Source: an uncultured Clostridium sp.
GTDB taxonomy: Bacteria; Bacillota; Clostridia; Lachnospirales; Lachnospiraceae
Direction of reading: 5' to 3'
DNA length: 17,241 nucleotides
Assembly (NCBI GenBank): GCA_900541315.1
Contig: UQJF01000062.1
Span: forward strand, 1-17,241
Shown here one piece after another: positions 7,739 to 15,040 of the stretch. Within the stretch, counting starts at the first letter, position 1. The number at the start of each line of letters is the position of its first letter. Position numbers and translations under genes: made by a program. The notes under the pieces were generated by a model. That model was given only the letters and a program-made list of their open reading frames with translations, had not been told where the DNA came from and made no database searches.

Positions 7739-10700
7739 TTATTCGTTCTCACTGTCATCTGTATATGCGTCATACAGGTCATCTGTATAATCGTCGTTAG
7801 TTTCCTTGGAATCGGATTCTACATTCACAAGCTCATTGTTCTTGAATTCCTGTTCCTGATATCCGTAATTGGAGTAAGACTCTCTGTCATTGTAATGACG
7901 GTCACCTTCCAGCATAGCACGCAGTTCTGTATCGCCATAGTCAATGCTCTCTGTCATCTCTACCTCGGTACCATCTTCTCTCTGAACCTGAACATCCAGA
8001 CCCAGGGACTGCATTTCCTTAAGAAGTACCTTGAAGGATTCCGGAACACCTGGCTCAGGGATATTTTCGCCCTTGATGATAGCCTCGTATGTCTTCACAC
8101 GGCCAACCACATCATCAGACTTAACAGTCATGATCTCCTGCAGGGTGTAGGAAGCGCCATATGCCTCCAGAGCCCAAACCTCCATCTCCCCGAAACGCTG
8201 TCCGCCGAACTGGGCTTTACCACCCAGAGGCTGCTGTGTAACCAGGGAGTAAGGACCGGTAGAACGTGCATGGATCTTATCATCTACCAGATGATGCAGT
8301 TTCAGGTAATGCATGTGTCCGATAGTTACTGCGCCATCAAAGTATTCGCCGGTACGTCCATCACGGAGACGTACTTTACCGTCACGGCTGATCGGTACGC
8401 CTTCCCAAAGCTTTCTATGCTCTAAGTGAGTACCCAGATAATCCATTACCTCAGGTTTTAAGGTATCTTTATATTTAGCTTCAAATTCTTCCCATGGAGT
8501 ATTTACATAGTCATTTGCAAGCTCCAGAGTATCCTGGATATCATTCTCGTTTGCACCATCGAAAATAGGAGTGGAAACGTTAAAGCCAAGCGCTCTTGCA
8601 GCAAGACTTAAGTGGATCTCCAGCACCTGTCCGATATTCATACGTGAAGGTACGCCCAATGGGTTCAGCACGATGTCCAGAGGACGGCCGTTTGGAAGGA
8701 ATGGCATATCTTCTACAGGAAGCACACGGGAAACAACACCTTTGTTACCATGACGTCCAGCCATCTTATCACCAACAGAGATCTTACGTTTCTGGGCGAT
8801 ATAGATACGGACAGTCTGGTTTACGCCTGGTGCAAGCTCGTCACCATTTTCTCTTGTAAATACCTTTGCGTCTACGATGATACCGTATGCACCATGAGGT
8901 ACCTTTAAGGAGGTATCACGTACTTCTCTTGCCTTTTCACCGAAGATCGCTCTTAACAGTCTTTCTTCAGCAGTCAGCTCGGTCTCTCCCTTTGGAGTAA
9001 CCTTACCTACCAGAATATCTCCGGCACGGACCTCTGCACCAATACGGATGATACCGCGTTCGTCCAGATCCTTTAATGCATCTTCACCAACACCAGGTAC
9101 ATCCCGGGTGATCTCTTCCGGTCCTAACTTGGTGTCACGGGCTTCTGCCTCATACTCTTCAATATGAACAGATGTATAAACATCATCCCGTACCAGACGC
9201 TCAGAAAGAAGAACCGCATCCTCGTAGTTGTAGCCTTCCCAGGTCATAAATCCGATCAACGGGTTCTTACCAAGAGCGATCTCACCATTGCAGGTAGAAG
9301 GACCATCTGCGATAACTTCACCAGCTTCTACGTGATCATTCTTATAAACAATCGGCTTCTGGTTGTAGCAGTTGCTCTGGTTGCTTCTCTTAAATTTAGT
9401 CAGATGGTATACATCACGGTTTCCATCGGAATCTCTCTTGATGATGATCTCATTGGAAGCGGAACGCTCAACTACACCTGCATTCTTTGCAACAACACAA
9501 ACGCCGGAGTCAACAGCAGCCTTACCTTCAATACCGGTACCTACTACAGGAGCCTCTGTGCTTAACAGCGGCACTGCCTGACGCTGCATGTTGGATCCCA
9601 TCAGAGCACGGTTCGCATCGTCATTCTGAAGGAATGGAATCATAGCAGTTGCAACAGAGAATACCATCTTAGGAGAAACGTCCATTAAGTCGATGGTGCT
9701 CTTTCTGAATTCGGAAGTCTCTGTACGGAAACGTCCGGATACGTTGTTATGGATGAAGCGGCCTTCTTCATCTAATGGTTCATTCGCCTGGGCTACGATG
9801 AAGTTGTCCTCTTCGTCTGCAGTCAGATATACTACTTCATCCGTAACCTTTGGATTAGCTGCGTCAGTCTTATCTACTACACGGTAAGGTGCTTCAATAA
9901 AGCCGTACTGGTTTACTCTTGCATAGCTTGCAAGGGAGTTGATCAGACCGATGTTAGGACCTTCAGGAGTCTCGATCGGGCACATACGGCCATAATGTGT
10001 ATAGTGTACATCTCGTACCTCGAATCCGGCACGGTCTCTTGACAGACCACCAGGACCTAAGGCAGATAAACGTCTCTTATGTGTAAGCTCGGACAGCGGG
10101 TTGTTCTGATCCATGAACTGGGACAGCTGGGAACTTCCAAAGAATTCCTTTACAGCAGCTGTAACAGGCTTGATATTGATCAGGGACTGTGGTGTAATGC
10201 CGTCTACATCCTGAGTTGTCATACGTTCTCTTACAACACGCTCCATACGGGATAAGCCGATACGGTACTGGTTCTGTAACAGCTCACCTACAGCACGGAT
10301 ACGACGGTTTCCTAAGTGGTCGATATCATCAGATGTACCAACCTGCTCTTCCAGATGCATGTTGTAGTTGATGGAAGCTAAGATATCTTCCTTTGTGATA
10401 TGCTTCGGGATCAGGTCATGGATATTTCTTCTGATCTCTTCCTTAAGCAGTTCTTCATCATCACCTGCTTTTTCCAGGATTGGAGCAAGCGCAGGATAAT
10501 ATACTAATTCAGAAACGCCAACTTCTTCCGGATCAAAGGATACATAAGCACCAAGTTCAACCATCATATTGGAAAGGACTTTCTGCTTTCTGTTAATTCC
10601 TTCTACCCATACAAAAGGAACAGCAGAGTTCTGAACCTTCATGGCAGATTCTTTATCTAACTTTGTACCGGCTTCTGCAATAATCTCACCTGTAGTGGTA

Positions 10701-11599
10701 TCAACTACATCTTCTGCCAGCACCTGTCCATTCAGACGGAACTTAAAGGACAGTTTCTTATTGAATTTATAACGTCCAACCTTTGCCAGGTCATATCTTC
10801 TAGGATCAAAGAACATGCTGTTAAGCAGGCTCTCTGCACTGTCTACAGACAGCGGCTCGCCTGGACGGATCTTCTTGTACAGTTCTAACAGACCATCCTG
10901 ATAGTTATCAGATGTATCCTTTCCGAAGCTTGCAAGCAGCTTTGGTTCTTCACCGAACAGGTCTAAGATCTCCGCATTGGTTCCGTAGCCTAAAGCACGG
11001 ATCAGTACAGTGACCGGTACCTTACGGGTTCTGTCTACACGAACATAAAATACATCGTTGGAATCGGTTTCGTATTCCAGCCATGCACCACGGTTAGGGA
11101 TAACAGTACATGTAAACAGTTCCTTACCTACCTTATCATGTCCGATCCCATAGTAAATACCAGGGGAACGTACAAGCTGGCTGACGATAACACGTTCTGC
11201 ACCGTTAATCACAAATGAACCGGTATCTGTCATCAGAGGCAGATCACCCATAAATATCTCATGTTCATTCATTTCATCTTTGTCTTTATTGTACAGTCTG
11301 ACCTTTACCTTAAGCGGTGCGGCGTAAGTAGCATCCCGTTCTTTACACTCTTCGATGGTATACTTGATATCATCTCTGCATAATGTAAAGTCAACGAATT
11401 CCAGACTTAAATGTCCTGCAAAATCCGCGATAGGAGAGATATCAGCAAACGCTTCCTTCAGTCCTTCATCTAAGAACCACTGGTAGGAGTCTTTCTGAAT
11501 CTCGATCAGGTTAGGCATCTGAAGGACTTCCTTCTGCCTTGAATAGCTCATTCTTACGCTTTTCCCGGCCGGTACCGGACGTATTCTGCTTTTCTCCAT
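7739..11599 (-). CDS. rpoB: RNA polymerase beta subunit
   Basis: This is the beta subunit of core RNA polymerase, 1286 residues, starting [19 protein letters not shown] at ATG 11597-11599 with AGGGGTG 8 bases upstream. The rifampicin pocket reads [20 protein letters not shown] and then [12 protein letters not shown]; Asp497, His507 and Ser512 match E. coli Asp516, His526 and Ser531, so it looks rifampicin sensitive. Conserved [13 protein letters not shown] and the C-terminal [28 protein letters not shown] region are present. The last 30 or so residues are acidic (many Asp, Glu, Thr and Tyr). rplL is not directly upstream; a divergent gene lies there, and a promoter at 11753-11781 probably drives rpoBC. 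The stop (TAA, 7739-7741) is 19 bases before rpoC. Confidence 0.98.
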   Translation of the reverse strand: MEKSRIRPVPAGKSVRMSYSRQKEVLQMPNLIEIQKDSYQWFLDEGLKEAFADISPIADFAGHLSLEFVDFTLCRDDIKYTIEECKERDATYAAPLKVKVRLYNKDKDEMNEHEIFMGDLPLMTDTGSFVINGAERVIVSQLVRSPGIYYGIGHDKVGKELFTCTVIPNRGAWLEYETDSNDVFYVRVDRTRKVPVTVLIRALGYGTNAEILDLFGEEPKLLASFGKDTSDNYQDGLLELYKKIRPGEPLSVDSAESLLNSMFFDPRRYDLAKVGRYKFNKKLSFKFRLNGQVLAEDVVDTTTGEIIAEAGTKLDKESAMKVQNSAVPFVWVEGINRKQKVLSNMMVELGAYVSFDPEEVGVSELVYYPALAPILEKAGDDEELLKEEIRRNIHDLIPKHITKEDILASINYNMHLEEQVGTSDDIDHLGNRRIRAVGELLQNQYRIGLSRMERVVRERMTTQDVDGITPQSLINIKPVTAAVKEFFGSSQLSQFMDQNNPLSELTHKRRLSALGPGGLSRDRAGFEVRDVHYTHYGRMCPIETPEGPNIGLINSLASYARVNQYGFIEAPYRVVDKTDAANPKVTDEVVYLTADEEDNFIVAQANEPLDEEGRFIHNNVSGRFRTETSEFRKSTIDLMDVSPKMVFSVATAMIPFLQNDDANRALMGSNMQRQAVPLLSTEAPVVGTGIEGKAAVDSGVCVVAKNAGVVERSASNEIIIKRDSDGNRDVYHLTKFKRSNQSNCYNQKPIVYKNDHVEAGEVIADGPSTCNGEIALGKNPLIGFMTWEGYNYEDAVLLSERLVRDDVYTSVHIEEYEAEARDTKLGPEEITRDVPGVGEDALKDLDERGIIRIGAEVRAGDILVGKVTPKGETELTAEERLLRAIFGEKAREVRDTSLKVPHGAYGIIVDAKVFTRENGDELAPGVNQTVRIYIAQKRKISVGDKMAGRHGNKGVVSRVLPVEDMPFLPNGRPLDIVLNPLGVPSRMNIGQVLEIHLSLAARALGFNVSTPIFDGANENDIQDTLELANDYVNTPWEEFEAKYKDTLKPEVMDYLGTHLEHRKLWEGVPISRDGKVRLRDGRTGEYFDGAVTIGHMHYLKLHHLVDDKIHARSTGPYSLVTQQPLGGKAQFGGQRFGEMEVWALEAYGASYTLQEIMTVKSDDVVGRVKTYEAIIKGENIPEPGVPESFKVLLKEMQSLGLDVQVQREDGTEVEMTESIDYGDTELRAMLEGDRHYNDRESYSNYGYQEQEFKNNELVNVESDSKETNDDYTDDLYDAYTDDSENE

Positions 11600-11700
11600 T
11601 GACGTTTCACCCCTGTTTTCTTATTTGGTTGCAGTAGTTTTCCGGGATTTTTCTTTCTTTTTCTGTCCCTTTTTCCACTGCTGTCGTTCTCGGTAATCGG

Positions 11701-11734
11701 GCGTCAGCAAATGGGCGCAATAAGCCCAGAACGC
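11701..11734 (-). promoter_or_regulatory. Hairpin in the rpoB leader
   Basis: On the minus strand GCGT (11731-11734) and ACGC (11701-11704) enclose a tighter hairpin TGGGC-TTATTGC-GCCCA. It lies 12 bases or so after the predicted start of transcription and about 100 bases before the rpoB ATG. No U-run follows it, so it is a leader structure rather than a terminator. A possible regulatory role is inferred only. Confidence 0.4.
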
Positions 11735-11752
11735 CACAATAATGCACTCTCC

Positions 11753-11781
11753 ATAATAACATACATTTGTCAAGGTGTCAA
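11753..11781 (-). promoter_or_regulatory. SigA promoter for rpoBC
   Basis: On the minus strand TTGACA (11776-11781, perfect), a 17-base spacer and TATTAT (11753-11758, 5/6) form a strong promoter. Transcription should start near 11746, leaving a leader of about 147 bases before rpoB. A second TTGACA lies 8 bases downstream of the first but has no suitable -10. Confidence 0.75.
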
Positions 11782-11790
11782 CAATTTTTC

Positions 11791-11819
11791 TTGCTTTTTT
11801 TCGTTATAAATGTTATACT
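11791..11819 (+). promoter_or_regulatory. Extended -10 promoter for the membrane protein gene
   Basis: A weak -35 TTGCTT (11791-11796) is followed after 17 bases by TATACT (11814-11819), preceded by TG at 11811-11812 (extended -10). Transcription would start near 11826, giving a leader of about 180 bases. Its -35 lies 9 bases from the -35 of the divergent rpoB promoter, so the two could compete for polymerase. Confidence 0.6.
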
Positions 11820-11893
11820 ATATTGGAATGTCTTGGGGCATGTTCGTTCAGGCTGCTAAGACCACATTATGTACTCACGGAATCTTTTTTTGA

Positions 11894-11943
11894 CCGGTTT
11901 TACGGGAAGATTTCTTTGTCAGCTGTACCCGGCAAAAAACCGG
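11894..11943 (+). promoter_or_regulatory. Long hairpin in the leader of the 12006 gene
   Basis: CCGGTTTT (11894-11901) pairs perfectly with AAAACCGG (11936-11943), and inside it CGGG (11903-11906) pairs with CCCG (11928-11931). The structure ends 50 bases before the ribosome binding site. It does not match a riboswitch consensus that I can recall, and no U-run follows. Confidence 0.4.
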
Positions 11944-12005
11944 CCGCAAAAGCAGGTGCAGGAAAGACTTCGAAAGTACATCATTACAATTCGGAGGTAT
12001 ACATT

Positions 12006-12455
12006 ATGTTAAATACCGTTTTAAACATACTGCTGGTGATTCTCATCATTGCAGCTATCGTTCTGGCTATCCTGTATTTCCTTGGAAATAAGCTCCAGAA
12101 GCGCCAGTTAGAACAGCAGCAGATGTTAGATGCAGCTGCACAGACCGTATCTCTTCTTGTTATTGATAAGAAGAAACTGAAACTGACTCAGGCAGGTCTT
12201 CCAAAAATGGTAGTTGACCAGACTCCAAAGTACATGCGCTGGACCAAGGTTCCGATCGTTAAAGCAAAGATCGGACCAAAGATCGTTACACTGATCGCTG
12301 ATGCAAGAGTATTTGAGTGCCTTCCTGTTAAAACAGAAGCAAAGGTAATCTTAAGCGGTATCTACATCACCCAGATCAAAAGTGTACGCGGAGGTTCTAT
12401 TCCAACTCCGCCAAAGAAAAAGGGATTTTTCGCAAGATTCCGTAAAGATGCATAA
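12006..12455 (+). CDS. Small single-pass membrane protein of unknown function
   Basis: I do not recognise this 149-residue protein. It starts at ATG 12006 with GGAGGT (11993-11998) 7 bases upstream. Residues 4-27 are a strong hydrophobic segment (LNILLVILIIAAIVLAILYF), followed by a short Lys/Gln/Glu-rich stretch (29-40) and a domain of about 95 residues rich in Ile/Val/Lys alternation (LVIDKKKLKLTQAGLP, VPIVKAKIGPKIVTLIADARVF, KTEAKVILSGIYI), likely beta strands. The C-terminus is basic (PPKKKGFFARFRKDA). By charge the soluble domain should be cytosolic with the N-terminus outside. It is transcribed alone, divergent from rpoB, and ends at a strong terminator. The gene could also encode a secreted or envelope-facing protein if topology is reversed. 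Confidence 0.85.
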   Translation: MLNTVLNILLVILIIAAIVLAILYFLGNKLQKRQLEQQQMLDAAAQTVSLLVIDKKKLKLTQAGLPKMVVDQTPKYMRWTKVPIVKAKIGPKIVTLIADARVFECLPVKTEAKVILSGIYITQIKSVRGGSIPTPPKKKGFFARFRKDA

Positions 12456-12465
12456 TATGGGGCGT

Positions 12466-12505
12466 AAAAAAACAGCCGGCTCCCGGATGGGATCGGCTGT
12501 TTTTT
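12466..12505. terminator. Bidirectional intrinsic terminator
   Basis: CAGCCG (12473-12478) pairs with CGGCTG (12494-12499), extended by flanking A7 (12466-12472) and T6 (12500-12505), with CCC/GGG pairing possible in the loop. The A-run and T-run make it work for both the plus-strand gene ending at 12455 and the minus-strand ywiB-like gene ending at 12558. Confidence 0.92.
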
Positions 12506-12557
12506 ATTATGCACAACTCACTTTATGATAATGTTCACCATCAGGCAACATATCCGT

Positions 12558-12980
12558 TTACTGGCAGGACTGCACATCTACCAGGATACGGCAGTCTGAC
12601 ATATGTTCGTAATTAATATCCAGGGAATAGTCCACATTTACCTTCAGGCTGTCTGCCTGTTCATCCACTGCAAAGTGGTTGGCCTGTATCCCCACTACGA
12701 TCTCACCAAACGGTGTGCTGTAACAGGAAACATTTTTCCGATTCTTTTCAAACAGCATATGGGTAATGGCTGTTCCTTTTTTTGTAATATCCATAGATGT
12801 TGACGTGATCTTGATGATATTCTTTACCGGTTCTTTAAAGCCTTCTATCAGTTCTTCATACAAAACATAATGTTTCCCGTTCTTCTGGTAATAATCACCC
12901 CGGACGATCATCTCCACATCATTATCCTCTTCATCCACTGTATGTACCCCACGGATAGTGATCAATACATCCTTTGTCAT
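12558..12980 (-). CDS. DUF1934 (YwiB-like) beta-barrel protein
   Basis: This 140-residue protein resembles the DUF1934 family typified by Bacillus subtilis YwiB, a small calycin-like beta-barrel of unknown function. Features include the start MTKDVLITIRGVH, an acidic loop (VDEEDNDVEMIVRGDYY), YVLYEE, and alternating strand patterns to the C-terminus (DYSLDINYE). Length matches the family (about 140). The start is ATG 12978-12980 with AGAGGG only 4 bases upstream; an upstream GTG at 13007 would add 9 residues and is less likely. It follows ddl by 40 bases and ends before the shared terminator, so it is probably co-transcribed with ddl. The assignment comes from remembered family features and was not searched. 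Confidence 0.8.
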   Translation of the reverse strand: MTKDVLITIRGVHTVDEEDNDVEMIVRGDYYQKNGKHYVLYEELIEGFKEPVKNIIKITSTSMDITKKGTAITHMLFEKNRKNVSCYSTPFGEIVVGIQANHFAVDEQADSLKVNVDYSLDINYEHMSDCRILVDVQSCQ

Positions 12981-13020
12981 GTAACCCTCTTTTCTTTCTG
13001 AAAGCACCTGTGATCTGATC

Positions 13021-14079
13021 TTAGAAACGCTCTAAAGCATGGCTCATCAGCTTATCTACTAATTCCTCTTTGTTAATGCCTCTTGCTTCCCACAGCATCG
13101 GATACATACTGATCGCGGTAAATCCAGGCATTGTATTGATCTCGTTAAATACGATCTCTCCATCTTCCTTTACAAAGAAATCCACGCGGGAAAGTCCATA
13201 TCCATCTACTGCTTTAAAAATAGCTGCAGCTGCCTTTCTTACTTCTTCTGCTGCATTGCCTGGAAGTTCAGGATCTGTTACTGTCTTAGATTCGGCATTA
13301 TAGTATTTTGCATCAAAATCATAAAAATCTGCTGCTGCCAGGATCTCACCAACACCGGAAGCCTTTACTTCTTCTTTTCCGCCGCCAAATACAGCACATT
13401 CGATCTCACGGCCAACGATCATTTCTTCTACCAGGATCTTTCTGTCATGGTTTGCAGCCTCTTTTAAACCGTTTTCCAGTTCTTCTCTGTTTTCTGCCTT
13501 GCTGACACCCTTAGATGAGCCTGCGTTAGATGGTTTAATGAATACAGGATATGAAAAATGTTTTTCAACACGGGCAATTACTGCATCCATATCAGCTAAC
13601 TGCTCACTCATAACAGGCTCGTAATCTGCCTGACGGATGCCTAAATTATTTACAATGATCTTTGTATACAGTTTATCCATGCCTACTGCAGATGCCAGTA
13701 CGCCGCAGCCTACATATGGGATCCTTGCCAGTTCGAGAAGTCCCTGAATAGTTCCATCCTCACCATGAAGTCCGTGAAGGACCGGGAATACCAAATCAAG
13801 TTTTACTTCTGTTACTTTGTCTTCATCCATAAGGATCACACATTTTTTAGTAGCATCCGGAAGGATGGCTGCAGATACCTTTCCATTTCTCCACTCGCCG
13901 CTTCTGATATCATCCACAGAATCTGTCTTGATCCAATGTCCGTCCATTGTAATACCAATAAGAAGCAGATCATATTTTTCTTTGTTGATACGGTCGATCA
14001 CATTGGCTGCTGACATGCAGGAAACTTCATGCTCTGATGACTGTCCGCCGAAAATGACTGCTGCTGTTTTTCTTTCCAT
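13021..14079 (-). CDS. ddl: D-alanine--D-alanine ligase
   Basis: Ddl joins two D-alanines with ATP in the cytosol to make the dipeptide end of the peptidoglycan precursor. The 352-residue ATP-grasp protein has the N-terminal VIFGGQSSEHEVS (8-20), HGLHGEDG (102-109), KPSNAGSSKGVS (182-193), the omega-loop FYDFDAKYY (252-260) and NEINTMPGFT (312-321) with Mg-binding Glu/Asn. The omega-loop resembles the EAKY motif of D-Ala-D-Ala ligases rather than VanA-type D-Ala-D-Lac enzymes, so a housekeeping role is likely; a D-Ala-D-Ser enzyme is not strictly excluded. ATG 14077-14079 has GAGGAG (14088-14093) 8 bases upstream. Promoter at 14183-14210; the ywiB-like gene follows. Confidence 0.96.
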   Translation of the reverse strand: MERKTAAVIFGGQSSEHEVSCMSAANVIDRINKEKYDLLLIGITMDGHWIKTDSVDDIRSGEWRNGKVSAAILPDATKKCVILMDEDKVTEVKLDLVFPVLHGLHGEDGTIQGLLELARIPYVGCGVLASAVGMDKLYTKIIVNNLGIRQADYEPVMSEQLADMDAVIARVEKHFSYPVFIKPSNAGSSKGVSKAENREELENGLKEAANHDRKILVEEMIVGREIECAVFGGGKEEVKASGVGEILAAADFYDFDAKYYNAESKTVTDPELPGNAAEEVRKAAAAIFKAVDGYGLSRVDFFVKEDGEIVFNEINTMPGFTAISMYPMLWEARGINKEELVDKLMSHALERF

Positions 14080-14115
14080 TTCTATATCTCCTCACTTACA
14101 TCTTTTCTTTTCCAT

Positions 14116-14154
14116 AAATCTTTAAAACAGATCTTTAAAATAAATCTTCAAAAT
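14116..14154. repeat. Three 13-bp tandem repeats in the ddl leader
   Basis: Units at 14116-14128, 14129-14141 and 14142-14154 read AAATCTTTAAAAC, AGATCTTTAAAAT and AAATCTTCAAAAT. They lie between the predicted ddl transcription start (near 14176) and the ddl ribosome binding site. They could be a slippage-prone spacer or a protein/RNA-binding array; function unknown. Confidence 0.65.
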
Positions 14155-14176
14155 CTCATTTTTCTCAGATTTTACC

Positions 14177-14206
14177 GTTTACAGTATAGCATATGTGGAA
14201 ATAAAT
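14177..14206 (+). promoter_or_regulatory. SigF-like promoter for spoIIR
   Basis: GTTTA (14177-14181), a 15-base spacer and GGAAATAAAT (14197-14206) fit the SigF pattern GYWTA-N15-GGNRANAMTW with one mismatch. Transcription of spoIIR by forespore SigF is established in Bacillus, and the site is in the correct direction upstream of spoIIR. The predicted start near 14213 lies at the edge of the MITE-like element. Confidence 0.5.
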
Positions 14207-14210
14207 ACAA
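14183..14210 (-). promoter_or_regulatory. SigA extended -10 promoter for ddl
   Basis: On the minus strand TTGTAT (14205-14210), a 16-base spacer and TATACT (14183-14188) with TG one base upstream form a good vegetative promoter. It overlaps the SigF-like promoter for spoIIR on the opposite strand, so the two cannot be occupied at once. Confidence 0.65.
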
Positions 14211-14221
14211 TTAGAAAATCT

Positions 14222-14376
14222 GTTACAGTTCATCCATGACATCTTCTTGTTTCCATATTCATGAAAACCAGAAGCATGGTGGGTTCACCATATGCTGATT
14301 TGGATGAAAAAGCGCTTATGCAAGCAAGCTTGCAACACACTTTCTCATTCAAACCAGCTCATGGATAACCTGTAAC
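14222..14376. mobile_element. MITE-like element in the spoIIR leader
   Basis: The 155-bp element starts GTTACAGTTCATCCATGA (14222-14239) and ends TCATGGATAACCTGTAAC (14359-14376); these 18-bp ends are inverted repeats matching at 15 of 18 positions. Perfect 8-bp direct repeats GAAAATCT flank it at 14214-14221 and 14377-14384, as expected of a target-site duplication. Inside are further inverted repeats: ATGGTG-GGTT-CACCAT (14276-14291), and TTTGGATGAAAAAG (14299-14312) against CTTTCTCATTCAAA (14340-14353, 12 of 14) enclosing TGCAAG-CAAG-CTTGCA (14319-14334). It encodes no transposase. An 8-bp duplication occurs in several IS families (for example IS66, IS256, ISL3), and the source family cannot be assigned. 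Confidence 0.8.
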
Positions 14377-14402
14377 GAAAATCTTGAAAGGAAGTTTTAT
14401 CC

Positions 14403-15023
14403 ATGAAATCTGTAACTGACTGCCGTAAATGGCTTTTTTGTTCTCTTGCCTGCTTTTTCACTGCCTTCCTGATCGCTGTTTCTGCCAATACCTGCAAACA
14501 GGAAGCAGATGCCAGCCGTATTGCCCCTTATGTGCTGCGTTTTCATATTTTAGCAGAAAGCAACTCTAAAACTGACCAGCAGCTAAAATTGAAGGTACGC
14601 GAACAGGTTCTTTCTTATATACAGGAAAATGCCCCGACTCATGTTGGAAAAGAAGAACTTGCTTCCTGGCTCCTTTCCCGCAGGGAAGATATTATTCTCA
14701 ATGCGGAACAGACACTGGCCTATTATGGACGTAAAGCAACGGTAGACCTTAACCTGAGCCATGACCATTTTCCTGCAAGGACCTATGGAAATGCATTTTT
14801 TCCCTGCGGCTACTATGATGCAGCACGCCTTACCATAGGCAAAGGAAAAGGACGCAACTGGTGGTGCGTCCTCTATCCCGGACTGTGTTTTCCTGATCCG
14901 GATCCCGTTGTAAAAGAAACATCCTCTAAGGGATATTCCCTTGTCTTTGAAACTGCCCCAAGACCAGAACTGCATCTTGGACTTTTAGATGCTGCAAAAC
15001 AGCTTTTTAAGCAGAAAGTTTAG
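14403..15023 (+). CDS. spoIIR: Stage II sporulation protein R
   Basis: SpoIIR is the signal made in the forespore that triggers SpoIIGA to process pro-SigE in the mother cell. The 206-residue protein has a basic N-terminus and a hydrophobic segment (about 10-27) acting as signal peptide or anchor, then the family motifs LRFHILAESNSKTDQQLKLKV (45-65), TYGNAFFPCGYYDAARL (127-143) and GKGKGRNWWCVLYPGLCF (146-163). ATG 14403 is preceded by AAAGGAAG with 8 bases between. A SigF-like promoter lies at 14177-14206, separated from the gene by the MITE-like element. Its TAG stop (15021-15023) overlaps the TAA of the convergent minus-strand gene by 2 bases. The family usually has P-A-G where this protein has P-C-G. 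Confidence 0.95.
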   Translation: MKSVTDCRKWLFCSLACFFTAFLIAVSANTCKQEADASRIAPYVLRFHILAESNSKTDQQLKLKVREQVLSYIQENAPTHVGKEELASWLLSRREDIILNAEQTLAYYGRKATVDLNLSHDHFPARTYGNAFFPCGYYDAARLTIGKGKGRNWWCVLYPGLCFPDPDPVVKETSSKGYSLVFETAPRPELHLGLLDAAKQLFKQKV

Positions 15024-15040
15024 CCTCTCGCTTTCTGCTT
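15009..15040. other. Perfect 10-bp inverted repeat over overlapping stop codons
   Basis: AAGCAGAAAG (15009-15018) pairs with CTTTCTGCTT (15031-15040), leaving a 12-base loop that contains the stop codons of both convergent genes. Each arm is coding on its own strand, so SpoIIR ends KQKV and the opposing protein ends KQKARG. No U-run follows on either side, so it would be at best a weak terminator. Confidence 0.6.

Larger units (their letters stand above)
11600..12005. other. Divergent intergenic region, rpoB / membrane protein gene
   Basis: This 406-base gap holds two back-to-back SigA-like promoters (11753-11781 minus, 11791-11819 plus), a structured rpoB leader (11701-11734) and a structured leader for the plus-strand gene (11894-11943). 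No ORF with a credible ribosome binding site was seen in it. An in-frame upstream extension of the plus gene to GTG 11775 begins before its own promoter and is not accepted. Confidence 0.8.
14080..14402. other. Divergent intergenic region, ddl / spoIIR
   Basis: This 323-base gap holds, from left to right, the ddl ribosome binding site, three 13-bp tandem repeats (14116-14154), overlapping promoters for ddl (14183-14210, minus) and spoIIR (14177-14206, plus), and a 155-bp MITE-like element (14222-14376) with 8-bp flanking direct repeats. AAAGGAAG near 14387-14394 serves spoIIR. No ORF is credible here. Confidence 0.85.

Noticed and set aside
7720..7782. 21-residue N-terminal extension of RpoC into rpoB
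   Set aside because: The ATG at 7719 has a good ribosome binding site and gives the expected MPETINE start; the extension overlaps the rpoB stop.
7718..8425. Plus-strand ORF of 235 codons opposite rpoB
   Set aside because: Antisense to the conserved rpoB C-terminus, with no ribosome binding site or recognisable domain.
11775..12005. 77-residue N-terminal extension of the 12006 membrane protein
   Set aside because: The GTG at 11775 lies upstream of the predicted promoter, has no ribosome binding site, and the extension runs through the leader hairpin; ATG 12006 has GGAGGT at ideal spacing.
11828..12005. c-di-GMP or other known riboswitch in the leader of the 12006 gene
   Set aside because: GCAAAAGC and GGAAAG fragments recall parts of known aptamers, but the conserved order and paired stems are not present.
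14583..14975. Minus-strand ORF of 130 codons opposite spoIIR
   Set aside because: It is antisense to a conserved gene with clear SpoIIR motifs and has no ribosome binding site.
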